From Parabacteroides faecalis (GTDB lineage Bacteria; Bacteroidota; Bacteroidia; Bacteroidales; Tannerellaceae), in contig NZ_JAKZMM010000010.1 in the NCBI RefSeq assembly GCF_022809355.1, forward strand, positions 1 to 64,000: a stretch of DNA of 64,000 nt, given 5' to 3'. Numbering within the stretch: the first letter of the stretch is position 1; each line of letters opens with the position of its first letter. The position numbers and the translations under genes were made by a program. The notes under the pieces are model-generated. The model had not been told where the DNA came from, did not search any database, and was given only the letters and a program-made list of their open reading frames with translations. Shown in pieces: positions 28,526 through 38,645 of this stretch.

Positions 28526-29512
28526 ATGAACTTCTATACGCAACTGACATTCGCAAAGCCGTCTTTTCTGTTTTCTTATAAAAACCCGATCCTGCTGATC
28601 GGTTCTTGTTTTGTTGAGAATATCGGAACACGAATGACGGATTTAAAGTTCCAAACCGACGTCAATCCTTTCGGTACACTCTATAACCCGGCTTCCATCA
28701 GTCATGCACTCCGACGCCTGATACAAGCTGAGCCGTATCAGGAAAAAGACTTGTTTGCATCCGGAGGTTTGTTCCATAGCTTTGACCATCACAGTCGTTT
28801 TTCGGCATTGACAGCCGAAGCCTGTTTGAATCAGATTAATACCCGACTGGAATCTTCGGCGCGTTTTCTCCGGCAATGCCAGCGATTGATTGTCACTTGG
28901 GGAACTTCATGGGTTTATCGGGAAAAAGAGAACGGCACGATAGTGGGCAATTGCCATAAACTGCCCGAGCGGTATTTTATCCGCCAGCGCCTTACGGTTG
29001 AAGAGATAGTAAATGACTGGAAATCCCTGCTACAAGAACTGAAAGACATCAATCCGGAGTTGAAAATTCTTTTCACAGTCAGTCCGATTCGCCACTGGAA
29101 AGACGGAGCTCACGGGAATCAGCTCAGTAAAGCCGCCTTGTTACTTGCCATCGACGAACTGAACAGTTTGTTTCCCGAGCAAACAAGCTATTTCCCGTCG
29201 TACGAAATCATGATGGATGAACTGCGCGATTATCGTTTCTATGCCGACGATATGTTGCATCCTTCGGCTCAGGCCATTGATTATATTTGGGAACAATTCG
29301 TAACCAACGAACTGGATGCAGAAAGTCAAAACATCCTAAAGGATTGTCTGGAAATACAGAAAGCCATGGCGCACAAACCTTTCAATCCAGACAGCGAAGC
29401 CTACCGGAAATTTATTCTTCAAACTTTGTTAAAGATTGACCGACTTAACGAGAAAATGACTTTCTTTGACTACTCAAAAGAGCGGAATATTTTAAAGACT
29501 AAATTGAAGTAA
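28526..29512 (+). CDS. GSCFA-domain protein
   Basis: This 328-residue protein has the family-defining motif GSCF at residues 26-29 (LLIGSCFVENIG), followed by FGTLYNPASISHAL. GSCFA proteins are related to SGNH-type esterases/lipases; further matches are TWGTSWVYR, FTVSPIRHWKDG and the C-terminal DDMLHPSAQAIDYIW with the likely Asp/His pair. The substrate is unknown. It lacks a signal peptide. The downstream murF-alr gene begins 3 bases after its stop, so the two are translationally close, and a cell-wall or envelope ester role is possible. Confidence 0.93.
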   Translation: MNFYTQLTFAKPSFLFSYKNPILLIGSCFVENIGTRMTDLKFQTDVNPFGTLYNPASISHALRRLIQAEPYQEKDLFASGGLFHSFDHHSRFSALTAEACLNQINTRLESSARFLRQCQRLIVTWGTSWVYREKENGTIVGNCHKLPERYFIRQRLTVEEIVNDWKSLLQELKDINPELKILFTVSPIRHWKDGAHGNQLSKAALLLAIDELNSLFPEQTSYFPSYEIMMDELRDYRFYADDMLHPSAQAIDYIWEQFVTNELDAESQNILKDCLEIQKAMAHKPFNPDSEAYRKFILQTLLKIDRLNEKMTFFDYSKERNILKTKLK

Positions 29513-29515
29513 GAG

Positions 29516-31987
29516 ATGGAATACGCAATACAAGACGTAGCCCAGATTATCGGGGCAAGAACAAAGGCGTTACATGATTGCACGATTAGTATATTACTAA
29601 CAGACAGTCGGCGGTTATCATTTCCTGAGACGAGTCTGTTTTTTGCGTTAGCGACAAAGACAAACGATGGACATCGGTATGTACAAGACTTGTATAAGCT
29701 TCGTGTCAGAAACTTTGTAGTCAGCAAAATGCTACCCGAGTTCGAACAAATGGAAGAAGCCAACTTTCTGTTGGTAAAAGATGTGTTGGCAGCCTTGCAG
29801 AAACTGGTGGCATATCACCGCAAACGCTTCCAGATCCCGGTCATCGGTATTACGGGAAGTAACGGAAAGACCGTAGTCAAAGAATTTCTGTATCAATTAC
29901 TGCACAACGAATTTGATATCGTCCGTTCTCCCCGCAGCTATAATTCACAAATCGGTGTGCCACTTTCCGTTTGGGAAATGAACGAAAAGAACACATTGGG
30001 TATATTCGAAGCCGGCATTTCACAGCCAGATGAAATGGAGAAGCTGCAACCCATTATTGCACCAACCATCGGCGTACTGACCAGCATCGGCGAAGCTCAC
30101 CAAGAGAACTTTATTTCTGTCAACCAGAAATGTCTCGAAAAACTGATGCTTTTCAACGAGAGCGAAGCAATTATCTACGATGGAGATAATCCTCTCATAT
30201 CAACTTTGATCGAATCGGCCTGCTTGTCGCACAAAGCAATCGCATGGAGCCGGACCGACCGAGAAGCTCCTCTGTTTATCGAGTCAATTGAAAAGAGACA
30301 AGATGAAACAGTTATCCATTGTACATTACTGGGCTTTGACCGGACATATACCATACCATTCGTCGATGACGCTTCTATCGAGAACGTTATTCACTGTCTG
30401 GCCGTCATGCTATACTTAAAGCCGACCACTGTGAACGATGTAGAAAAGTTTGCACATCTCGAACTTGTCGAAATGCGTCTGGATGTAAAGGAAGGAATCC
30501 AAGGTTGCCTGTTGATCAACGATACTTATAATTCAGACATCAATTCATTGGATATTGCCCTTGATTTCCTGCAAAGCCGGAAAGTAGCCAAGAATCTGAA
30601 ATCAACGCTAATTCTTTCCGATATTCTTCAGTCAGGAACACTCCCTAAATCATTGTATAAGAAAGTAGCCGATTTGGTAGAACGGAAAAAGGTAAACCGC
30701 TTGATCGGCATCGGCAAAGATCTGAAAGAATTTGCTTCGGTATTCGGAGAACAACTGGAAAAGTCATTCTACCAGACAACCGACGAATTCATCGCTTCTC
30801 CTGAAATCAAGCAATTCAACAATGAAGTTATTCTGCTGAAAGGATCACGGCATTTCCACTTCGAGCGCATCTCGGAACTACTGGAAAAGAAAGTACATGA
30901 AACCATCTTGGAAGTCAACTTATCAGCCATCGTCCACAACTTCAATTTCTACCGGTCAAAACTGAAGCCGGAAACGAAGATGGTCTGCATGGTGAAAGCC
31001 TTCGGTTACGGAAGCGGTTCTTATGAACTGGCCAAGACATTGCAGGAACATCGCTGTGATTATTTAGCTGTTGCCGTAGCCGATGAAGGAGCTGCCCTAC
31101 GGAAAGAAGGTATTACCATTCCGATCATCGTCATGAATCCGGAATTCAGCAGCTTCAATACCATGTTCGAGTATAATCTGGAGCCGGAAGTGTACAGTTT
31201 CCGTCTATTGGATGCTATGATCAAAGAAACGGAACGCCGTGGTATCATTGCTTATCCGATACATATTAAGATTGATACAGGCATGCACCGTTTAGGTTTT
31301 CAGCCATATGAAGTATCACAACTGATCGAACGACTGAAGACACAGAGCGGAGTTAAGGTTCGTTCCGTCTTTTCTCATTTGGCAGGTAGTGATTCATACG
31401 TATTCGACGACTTCACACAACAACAATTGGAGAAGTTCAAAGAAGCCTCAACCACGTTGGAAAAAGGATTGGAACATCCGGTCATTAAACATATTCTCAA
31501 TACTGCCGGTATCGAACGATTCCCTCAATGGCAGATGGATATGGTACGTTTAGGCATCGGATTATATGGTGTCAGCGCATCTGGAGTAAACGGATTGAGA
31601 ACAGTTAGCAAACTCAAAACGACCATTTTGCAAATACAACACGTCCCGGCTGGTGATTCCATTGGTTACAGTCGCCGCAGTTACGTAGAAAGAGATTCCA
31701 GAATAGCCATTATTCCTATCGGATATGCCGACGGACTAGACCGTCATTTCAGTAACGGACACGGAGAAGTCATCATCCGAGGTAAACGTTGTCCGATTAT
31801 TGGTAATATATGTATGGATGCTTGTATGGTTGATGTTACGGATTCAGACGCACAAGAAGGCGACAGCGTTATCGTCTTCGGTGAAGAACTGCCCGTATCC
31901 GAACTGTCAGACCGGCTAAAGACAATACCTTATGAAATCCTTACATCCGTTTCTCCCCGTGTAAAACGCGTGTATTATTGGGAATAA
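29516..31987 (+). CDS. Bifunctional MurF ligase / alanine racemase
   Basis: This 823-residue fusion joins two steps of D-alanine use. Residues 1 to about 450 are MurF, which adds D-Ala-D-Ala to UDP-MurNAc-tripeptide; the ATP loop GSNGKTVVKEF lies near 115. Residues from about 458 to 823 are a PLP-dependent alanine racemase, with the PLP lysine Lys494 in MVKAFGYGSG and the C-terminal domain motifs GYSRRSYV, GYADGLDR and CMDACMVDVT. MurF-Alr fusions are known in Bacteroidetes. It supplies the ligase absent from the dcw operon. Confidence 0.96.
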   Translation: MEYAIQDVAQIIGARTKALHDCTISILLTDSRRLSFPETSLFFALATKTNDGHRYVQDLYKLRVRNFVVSKMLPEFEQMEEANFLLVKDVLAALQKLVAYHRKRFQIPVIGITGSNGKTVVKEFLYQLLHNEFDIVRSPRSYNSQIGVPLSVWEMNEKNTLGIFEAGISQPDEMEKLQPIIAPTIGVLTSIGEAHQENFISVNQKCLEKLMLFNESEAIIYDGDNPLISTLIESACLSHKAIAWSRTDREAPLFIESIEKRQDETVIHCTLLGFDRTYTIPFVDDASIENVIHCLAVMLYLKPTTVNDVEKFAHLELVEMRLDVKEGIQGCLLINDTYNSDINSLDIALDFLQSRKVAKNLKSTLILSDILQSGTLPKSLYKKVADLVERKKVNRLIGIGKDLKEFASVFGEQLEKSFYQTTDEFIASPEIKQFNNEVILLKGSRHFHFERISELLEKKVHETILEVNLSAIVHNFNFYRSKLKPETKMVCMVKAFGYGSGSYELAKTLQEHRCDYLAVAVADEGAALRKEGITIPIIVMNPEFSSFNTMFEYNLEPEVYSFRLLDAMIKETERRGIIAYPIHIKIDTGMHRLGFQPYEVSQLIERLKTQSGVKVRSVFSHLAGSDSYVFDDFTQQQLEKFKEASTTLEKGLEHPVIKHILNTAGIERFPQWQMDMVRLGIGLYGVSASGVNGLRTVSKLKTTILQIQHVPAGDSIGYSRRSYVERDSRIAIIPIGYADGLDRHFSNGHGEVIIRGKRCPIIGNICMDACMVDVTDSDAQEGDSVIVFGEELPVSELSDRLKTIPYEILTSVSPRVKRVYYWE

Positions 31988-32008
31988 GAGAAAAAGGAGT
32001 AAATAAAA

Positions 32009-32068
32009 ACACGAATTGCACCAATTGACAGGAAGTTATTCTTCCTGTTAAATTGGTGAAACCCGTGT
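32009..32068. terminator. Nested hairpin between murF-alr and rprY
   Basis: Inner arms 32019-32035 (CACCAATT then ACAGGAAG) and 32041-32058 form a stem of about 16 bp with a 5-base loop and a small internal bulge; an outer ACACG/CGTGT pair encloses it. It separates two convergent genes and probably terminates both. Confidence 0.65.
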
Positions 32069-32084
32069 CCTCTCGTTAAAAAGC

Positions 32085-32816
32085 TTATAAAACCTGTGTA
32101 CTTTCTTCGCGGAACATATCTTCGGCAGTCGGAGTAATCAACTTATACCCCTTACCGTGGATATTGATAATTTCAATTCCCGGATCATCTTTCAATAATT
32201 TACGCAATTTGGTAATATAAACGTCCATGCTTCGAGCATTGAAATAATTATCGTCAACCCAAATTGTCTTCAACGCATAATTACGTTCCAGGATTTCGTT
32301 TGCATGTGCACACAATAAACTTAACAATTCACATTCCTTGGTAGTCAGTTTTGTAACCTTCTCACCAATTGTCAATGTCTGCTTTTGCGTATCAAACAAG
32401 AAGTTTCCTAATTTATAGAAAGGAATATCTTTCATCTTCTTGCCTTTCACACGACGCAAGATTGCTTCAATACGCAATAATAATTCTTCCATGCTGAAAG
32501 GTTTTGTCAGATAATCATCTGCACCAATCTTGAAACCTTCCAGAATATCCTCCTTCAGCGTTTTGGCAGTAAGGAAGATGATAGGAATATCCGGATTAAC
32601 CGAGCGAATTTCCTGAGCCAGCGTAAAACCATCTTTCTTCGGCATCATCACATCCAACACACAAAGATCGTATTTCGCCTTTGTAAACCCTTTGTATCCT
32701 GCTTCTCCATCGCAGAAAAGATCTGTAACATATCCTTTTGCCTGCAGATACTCTCTCAGAAGCATTCCCAAGTTTTCATCGTCTTCACAAAAGAAGATTT
32801 TCATTTTTTCTTCCAT
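32085..32816 (-). CDS. rprY: OmpR-family response regulator, RprY-like
   Basis: This 243-residue regulator has an N-terminal receiver domain with the acidic pocket CEDDE, phospho-acceptor Asp55 in VLDVMMPKKDG, and the KPF lysine. The C-terminal winged-helix DNA-binding domain includes LTTKECELLSLLCAH and MDVYITKLRKLLKDDPG. It resembles RprY of Bacteroides fragilis, whose relatives affect stress and transport genes. ATG at 32816 and 32804 are both possible. It lies 2 bases after its kinase gene. Confidence 0.9.
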   Translation of the reverse strand: MEEKMKIFFCEDDENLGMLLREYLQAKGYVTDLFCDGEAGYKGFTKAKYDLCVLDVMMPKKDGFTLAQEIRSVNPDIPIIFLTAKTLKEDILEGFKIGADDYLTKPFSMEELLLRIEAILRRVKGKKMKDIPFYKLGNFLFDTQKQTLTIGEKVTKLTTKECELLSLLCAHANEILERNYALKTIWVDDNYFNARSMDVYITKLRKLLKDDPGIEIINIHGKGYKLITPTAEDMFREESTQVL

Positions 32817-32818
32817 AA

Positions 32819-34324
32819 CTAACTTTTTATAAGAGGTAAAGTAATAATAAATTTTGTTCCTATATTGTTATTGCCTTGTTCTGCCCGGATTGAACCTTTG
32901 TGATCCTCTATGATTTTCCTCACATAAGCTAATCCAAGTCCAAAGCCTTTCACATCATGTTTATTTCCTGTCGGTACGCGGAAGAAACGATCGAATACTT
33001 TCTTCAGATATTCTTTCTTGATTCCGATACCATTATCTTCAACCGAAATATGTAACTTACCGTTTTCATTCCATGTCCGCACCAACAACGCAAGCGGAAC
33101 ATCCTGACGACGGTACTTAACAGCATTATCCATCAAGTTAAACAACACATTGGTAATATGCATTTCGTCCACGTAAATAGTCGAATCCAAAGCATCCAAA
33201 TCCAGATCCAGTGTTCCACCATACTTCTCGACCTTCAATGCAAATGTATTGGCCACCGAAATAATCAAGTCGTTTGCATCCAGTTCTTTCAACTTCAGCG
33301 TTGCCTTCTGACGTTCAAACAAAGACATCTGCAACACTTTCTCAACCAAAAAGCCCAATCGCTTGGTTTCATCGTTAATCACACCCGAAATATGCTTAAA
33401 CACTTCCGGACTTTTGGTGATATCCGAATCTTTCAACATCTGAGCCGCCAACGAAATCGTAGAGACCGGAGTCTTCAACTCATGAGTCATGTTGTTAATG
33501 AAGTCGTTCTTCATTTCCGACAGACGCTTCTGACGGAAAACTATATAAATAGTAAAGATAAATGTAATCAACAGAATCATCGAAAAGATGACCGACGGCA
33601 CAATAAATGTAATCGAGTTAGAAATATAATCTCCTTTCGTCGGGAAATAAACCTTCAGATAATTCTGCTTGGAAGGAGGATCGTTAGGAAACAATACCTG
33701 CGTAATAATATCTGAAGCAAGAGGTTCTCCATCAATCTTTCCACTTCGATACACTTCGTTTCCATCTTTATTTATGACAGAGAAAACAAAGGGAAGGTTT
33801 AATCCACTGTTGATAAATTCATTCTTTAAATAACTGTTCAGCTTCTTGAAATTGACTCGCTCCTGAATCGGTTTCAGATTAGCTGTATATAAGATGTTAT
33901 AAATCACTTCATCAATCAGTCCACCCTGATACTGATAACGTTGTTTCAACGTTTTCTGCAAATCACGCGATGTATTGACGATCGAATTGGTCTGCTGATT
34001 ACTCAACGAAGAACGAGGCTGAAACTTCGGACTACTAAAACTCTGTAATTCTATTTGCTGCACGCCTCCGTCTGAATCCGTTATGATGACATTCTGATAC
34101 AGAAAGCTATTCTGATCCCGATTAATATCATCTTCCAAATACTGCCGGGTCTCGTCTAATTCCAGGTTTTTTGAGACCTGATGCAAACATTGTTTGACTG
34201 TTTCGTCAAACTGTTCACTTCTTGTTTTCAGGATGATATCAACATAGTTGATCTGCAGATACAACAATCCTGCAAAAGCAAACGCCATCACGACTGCAAG
34301 TAACCAAATCGTTGATTTCTTCAT
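32819..34324 (-). CDS. rprX: Sensor histidine kinase, RprX-like
   Basis: This 501-residue inner-membrane kinase has two membrane helices (about 6-25 and 236-263) flanking a periplasmic sensor of about 210 residues with no recognised fold. The cytoplasmic part has a HisKA domain with His281 in NNMTHELKTPVS and an ATPase domain with the N box NLMDNAVKYRR, G1 EDNGIGI, F box FDRFFR and G2 GFGLGLAYVRK. Together with the adjacent regulator it forms a two-component system like RprX/RprY of B. fragilis. Signal unknown. Confidence 0.92.
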   Translation of the reverse strand: MKKSTIWLLAVVMAFAFAGLLYLQINYVDIILKTRSEQFDETVKQCLHQVSKNLELDETRQYLEDDINRDQNSFLYQNVIITDSDGGVQQIELQSFSSPKFQPRSSLSNQQTNSIVNTSRDLQKTLKQRYQYQGGLIDEVIYNILYTANLKPIQERVNFKKLNSYLKNEFINSGLNLPFVFSVINKDGNEVYRSGKIDGEPLASDIITQVLFPNDPPSKQNYLKVYFPTKGDYISNSITFIVPSVIFSMILLITFIFTIYIVFRQKRLSEMKNDFINNMTHELKTPVSTISLAAQMLKDSDITKSPEVFKHISGVINDETKRLGFLVEKVLQMSLFERQKATLKLKELDANDLIISVANTFALKVEKYGGTLDLDLDALDSTIYVDEMHITNVLFNLMDNAVKYRRQDVPLALLVRTWNENGKLHISVEDNGIGIKKEYLKKVFDRFFRVPTGNKHDVKGFGLGLAYVRKIIEDHKGSIRAEQGNNNIGTKFIITLPLIKS

Positions 34325-34468
34325 CTTATTTTTCCTTTCTTATATCTAACGACAAATAACGCGTCTTTTGGATAAATATTTACACAAAAAAAGTAAAAAC
34401 AGAGCGCTTAAAATGTTAATAATACTTTGTCTATTCTCATTTTGCTAATTTTATCTTTATTTTTCATG

Positions 34469-34476
34469 CAAACGTA
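34469..34476 (-). promoter_or_regulatory. Possible -7 element for rprXY
   Basis: TACGTTTG followed by C on the minus strand is a perfect -7 match, about 145 bases before rprX. No TTTG is at the -33 distance. The 247-base gap (34325-34571) is A/T-rich and shows no gene. Confidence 0.3.
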
Positions 34477-34571
34477 TATTTTCGTTATCAGATCTTTATC
34501 CATTTAATATAACAGAGAAATTTCATCTTTTGTTCTGAAAATCAGCAGGAGTATACAATCCAACTGTATTT

Positions 34572-35906
34572 TTATACTGCCGGCAGACTCATTCCCGTTA
34601 TTTTCCGGTATAAATCGAGAGCATATACGTCTGTCATTCCTGAAATATAATCCAATACACACTGTATTTTTCCATACGTTCCGACTGCTTTGACATTATA
34701 TTGCTCGGGCACTCGCTGTAACAGTAACTTGCTATAAGCATGATTCGGATTCATTACGGCTTCTGTAAAACTATCGATCAGATGGCTGAATATATGATAA
34801 CCGGCCAGTTCCACATCCAATACCTCTTTCGAACAGTATATTTTCTTGTAAGCCGTAGCCGAGCATGTTTCATACGCCTGTTTGGCTTTGTCTGAAATAT
34901 GCTCGATCAATGAATCGGTAAATGTTCCCTTTAATAGTTCTTCCTCATGTTCCAGGAATATCCGGCTACACTCATCTACCAGCAGGCCGATAATACAAGA
35001 ACGCAAATAAGCAATCTGTTCATTGGTATCATCTACCATATTCATAATACGCTGCACATGGTCCAAACGATCATCATCAAAGAAGTTCAACAATAATTGA
35101 ATGGCTTCATCGGCCGTCAGTATATGCAATTTGCAGGCATCTTCTATATCCATAATCTGATAGCAGATGTCATCGGCCGCTTCAACAAGATAAACCAACG
35201 GATAACGGGCAAACTTGTTCGGATCCTTCGGATTACGTTCAATACCCAATTCTGCGGCAATACGCAGATAAGATTCTTCTTCCGACTGGAAGAAGCCGAA
35301 TTTTCCTTTCTTTCCGGCCTCTGTTGAAGCGTAAGGATATTTGACAATGGAGGCCAACGTACTATATGTCATGGCAAAACCTCCTTTGCGTCGCCCGATA
35401 AACTGATGCGTCAACAAACGAATGGCGTTAGCGTTTCCCTCAAAATGCAGGAAATCTTCCCAACGTCCTCCTTCTTCCCGTACTTTTTCCTCCCATTTCA
35501 TGCCATTACCTTCGAGGAAATAAGCTGTAATGGCTCGCTCTCCGGAATGACCGAAAGGCGGATTTCCCATATCATGGGCCAGACAAGCCGCAGAGACAAT
35601 AGAACCTATCTCCGGAAAGTTCACACTTCCACCCGGATACTTTTGCATCAAAGCTTTCGCGATATTATTTCCCAGCGAACGACCTACGCAAGAGACCTCC
35701 AAGCTATGCGTCAATCGGTTATGGACAAATATACTACCCGGCAAAGGGAACACCTGCGTCTTGTTTTGTAAGCGCCGGAAAGGAGAAGAGAATATCAGCC
35801 GGTCATAGTCTCGTTGGAAATCGGTCCGTTCATGTTTCCGCTCATGATATTCTTCCAAACCAAAGCGTTTTCCGGAAAGTAGTTGTGTCCAATTCATATC
35901 ATTCAT
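34572..35906 (-). CDS. dgt: Deoxyguanosinetriphosphate triphosphohydrolase
   Basis: This 444-residue HD-domain enzyme hydrolyses dGTP (or other dNTPs) to the nucleoside and triphosphate. Visible motifs are FSSPFRRLQNKTQVFPLP, the metal His in HNRLTHSLEVS and the HD pair in CLAHDMGNPPFGHSGERA, then EAADDICYQIMDIEDA. ATG at 35906 is preferred, with 35897 as alternative. A longer frame reaching a TTG at 35984 would run through the promoter and toward the divergent GH2 gene and is rejected. A -7 element lies at 35922-35929. Confidence 0.94.
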   Translation of the reverse strand: MNDMNWTQLLSGKRFGLEEYHERKHERTDFQRDYDRLIFSSPFRRLQNKTQVFPLPGSIFVHNRLTHSLEVSCVGRSLGNNIAKALMQKYPGGSVNFPEIGSIVSAACLAHDMGNPPFGHSGERAITAYFLEGNGMKWEEKVREEGGRWEDFLHFEGNANAIRLLTHQFIGRRKGGFAMTYSTLASIVKYPYASTEAGKKGKFGFFQSEEESYLRIAAELGIERNPKDPNKFARYPLVYLVEAADDICYQIMDIEDACKLHILTADEAIQLLLNFFDDDRLDHVQRIMNMVDDTNEQIAYLRSCIIGLLVDECSRIFLEHEEELLKGTFTDSLIEHISDKAKQAYETCSATAYKKIYCSKEVLDVELAGYHIFSHLIDSFTEAVMNPNHAYSKLLLQRVPEQYNVKAVGTYGKIQCVLDYISGMTDVYALDLYRKITGMSLPAV

Positions 35907-35921
35907 GGTTATAATTGACTT

Positions 35922-35929
35922 CAAATATA
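35922..35929 (-). promoter_or_regulatory. -7 element of dgt
   Basis: TATATTTG on the minus strand, a perfect -7 element, lies 15 bases before the dgt start. The -33 position does not match. Confidence 0.45.
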
Positions 35930-35984
35930 CGGATTTTAAGTGAGAATGTTTATCTTTACTCCATATTATTAATTGAATATCCAA

Positions 35985-38624
35985 ATGAAAACACGGAAGT
36001 ACATTTATTGGTTACTGGCTTTATTATGTTATCTGCCAGCATTCACCCAATCGCCTGTCAAGATTCAACGGCTCGAAGCTGGAGAGAAAACATGTCTGCA
36101 CGAAGGCTGGTTTGCCCGCAAGGCCAGTGAAATCGGAGAAGACGGGAATCGCCTTACCGGACAACCTTTCGAAGCAACCGGATGGATGAAAGCTAAAGTT
36201 CCCGGAACGGTATTAACTACTTTACTCGAGAACAAGCTATATCCGGCTCCTGAATTCGGACTGAACAATCAACTGATTCCGGATATATTTCACGTCGGAC
36301 GCGTATTTTATACGTATTGGTTTGCCTGTCCCTTTACCATGGAAGCATTACTTCCGGGACAGCATGCGTGGTTGAATTTCCGGGGTATCAATTATAAAGC
36401 TGAGATTTACCTCAACGGGAAACGTGTCAATGCAGTGACACACGAAGGCATGTTCCTGCGTCAGTCGTACGACATCACGTCTTACCTGAAAGAAAACGGC
36501 ACGAATGTGCTGGCTGTTTTGGTTTTTCCTCCCGATCATGTAGGCAATCCGAATGGCGGACAAGGTGGCGACGGACAGATTGCCCGCAATTGTACCATGC
36601 AATATACGCCGGGCTGGGATTGGATTCAACCAGTTCGAGACCGCAATACGGGTATTTGGGATGAAGTTTCCATTGCTGTTACTAAAGATGTCCGGGTACA
36701 GCATCCGTACGTGGTAACGAAAGTTCCCGGAGTCCGGATACCAAGTGCAAGCAAACAGGAACCCGCTTACTTGGAAACTTCTGTCGAATTGGAAAATGTG
36801 TCTGACCAAATCCAAAAAGGAACAGCAGTTGCTTCTTATAAAGGAAAGGAACTTCGGGTTCAGGTTTCTTTGGAACCGGGTGAAAAGAAGCTTGTCTCTT
36901 TCCCTAAAGAAACAATCCGTAATCCTAAGTTGTGGTGGCCGAATGGTATCGGGCAGCAGCCTTTGGAAGAAATCCATTTCTCCTTTATCGAACAAACTAC
37001 GCAACAAGTCAGCGATCAACAGTCGGTTCGTTTCGGTATCCGGGAAATCCAGACCCGAAAGAACGAACAGAATGGCGGACGGGAATTTTACGTCAACGGA
37101 CAACGGATTTATATCACAGGCGGAAATTATATTGATTCCGACTGGTTGCTCCGGCTTTCTCCCGAGCGATACGACCATGAAGTCCGTTTCCATGCTGAAA
37201 TGAACTTACGTATGATCCGTGTCTGGGGCGGAGCCTTACTCGAACGTCCGGAGTTTTACCAGGCATGTGATAAATATGGTATCTTAGTCTTCCAGGATTT
37301 ATGGGGAAGTGGCGACTGTAACGGCGCCTGGGAAGACCTGACAAAACTCGATTCCCGTGAACGCCGCTGGGAATATCCGGATAATCATGCTTTGTTCCTA
37401 CAAATGGCGGAAGACCAGATCAAGATGATCCGCAATCACCCGAGTCTTTGCTTTTGGTGCGGTGCCAACGAATGGCCTTTAGCCAAAGATATCGACGAAG
37501 CCTTGAAGAACGATATTCTTCCCCGACTTGATCCCAACCGTCTTTTTGCCAGTTACTCTACCGATTCGGTATTTACCCGTAATTATTTAGGAGATAATGG
37601 CGACGGTCCTTACGGTATTCAGGAACCGGAGTGGTTCTTTACCTTCCGTTCGCATCCGTTTAATCCCGAAGCCGGTTCAGTCGGTTCGCCGGAAGTGGAA
37701 AGTTTCCGGGCTTTCATGCCGGAAGAAGACTTGAAAGCCTTTCCCAGAAAGAGTCGGACTCGTAATCCCAACTGGATTTATCATAAAGACTTAGGGTATG
37801 GAGATCATCTCGAACGATACGGAGAATTACAGACAATTGAAGATTATTGCCGGTATGCTCAGTTGGTCAACTACGACCAGTACCGCAGTTTCATGGAAGG
37901 TTGGGCTTCGCATATGTGGGATTGGTACACAGGAATCCTGATCTGGAAGACACAGAACCCGTGGACTGCTTTACGCGGACAAATGTACGACTGGTATCTG
38001 GATGTAAATGCTTCGCTATACGGGACCAAGAAAGGATGCGAACCGCTCCATCCGTTCTATAATCTGGTGACTAAACAGGTACAACTATTAAATACCACAG
38101 TAGAAGCCGTAAACAATCTGACTGTAAAGGCTGAAATCTTCAACCGCGAAGGGAAAAAGCTATGGGAACAGTCTGCTCAGGCAAATGCCGAAGCCAGTCA
38201 GGTAAAAGATATCTTTGCAGTTCCGGTTCCATCGGAAGTAAGTGGTGTTTATTTCCTGAAACTTTCTTTATGGAATGGGCAGAAAACAGAACTGACCCGC
38301 AACATCTATTGGCTGACCACCACGCCCAAAGATTACCGGACACTGCACGAGCTGCCGAAGTCATCGCCGGATATAAAAACGACTTTCACGAAAGACGGCA
38401 ACACTTATACCGGGAAAACTGTTTTTACAGCAGATGCTCATATCAGTTTCTTTAATCGGATCAAACTATTCGATAAACAAACGGGCAAACGTATCCTTCC
38501 GGTACACTATTCGGATAATTACATTACTTTGATGCCGGGTGATCAGCAGACAGTAACATTCAGTTTTCAGTCTGAATTACCCGAAAGTCAGATCGAGGTC
38601 GTTGTGGAAGGATTTAATAAGTAA
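35985..38624 (+). CDS. Exported glycoside hydrolase family 2 enzyme, exo-glucosaminidase/mannosidase type
   Basis: With ATG at 35985 the enzyme has 879 residues and a signal peptide (KYIYWLLALLCYLPAFTQ). GH2 architecture is seen: an N-terminal sugar-binding domain (about 30-215), an immunoglobulin-like domain, the TIM barrel from about 330 and C-terminal beta domains. The acid/base is probably Glu496 in CGANEW. The nucleophile is probably Glu562 in FNPEAGSVGSP, which resembles the FNTE motif of exo-beta-D-glucosaminidases; beta-mannosidase is the alternative. It would trim a hexosamine or mannose from glycans in the periplasm. No SusCD pair is adjacent. Confidence 0.9.
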   Translation: MKTRKYIYWLLALLCYLPAFTQSPVKIQRLEAGEKTCLHEGWFARKASEIGEDGNRLTGQPFEATGWMKAKVPGTVLTTLLENKLYPAPEFGLNNQLIPDIFHVGRVFYTYWFACPFTMEALLPGQHAWLNFRGINYKAEIYLNGKRVNAVTHEGMFLRQSYDITSYLKENGTNVLAVLVFPPDHVGNPNGGQGGDGQIARNCTMQYTPGWDWIQPVRDRNTGIWDEVSIAVTKDVRVQHPYVVTKVPGVRIPSASKQEPAYLETSVELENVSDQIQKGTAVASYKGKELRVQVSLEPGEKKLVSFPKETIRNPKLWWPNGIGQQPLEEIHFSFIEQTTQQVSDQQSVRFGIREIQTRKNEQNGGREFYVNGQRIYITGGNYIDSDWLLRLSPERYDHEVRFHAEMNLRMIRVWGGALLERPEFYQACDKYGILVFQDLWGSGDCNGAWEDLTKLDSRERRWEYPDNHALFLQMAEDQIKMIRNHPSLCFWCGANEWPLAKDIDEALKNDILPRLDPNRLFASYSTDSVFTRNYLGDNGDGPYGIQEPEWFFTFRSHPFNPEAGSVGSPEVESFRAFMPEEDLKAFPRKSRTRNPNWIYHKDLGYGDHLERYGELQTIEDYCRYAQLVNYDQYRSFMEGWASHMWDWYTGILIWKTQNPWTALRGQMYDWYLDVNASLYGTKKGCEPLHPFYNLVTKQVQLLNTTVEAVNNLTVKAEIFNREGKKLWEQSAQANAEASQVKDIFAVPVPSEVSGVYFLKLSLWNGQKTELTRNIYWLTTTPKDYRTLHELPKSSPDIKTTFTKDGNTYTGKTVFTADAHISFFNRIKLFDKQTGKRILPVHYSDNYITLMPGDQQTVTFSFQSELPESQIEVVVEGFNK

Positions 38625-38645
38625 TCATCAATTAAATAAGAATAT

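Noticed and set aside
33158-33715. Plus-strand 185-residue frame
   Set aside because: It is antisense to the histidine kinase domains and has a His/Arg/Gln-rich shadow composition.
36348-37193. Minus-strand 281-residue frame
   Set aside because: It lies wholly inside the well-supported GH2 gene and shows no domain or signal.
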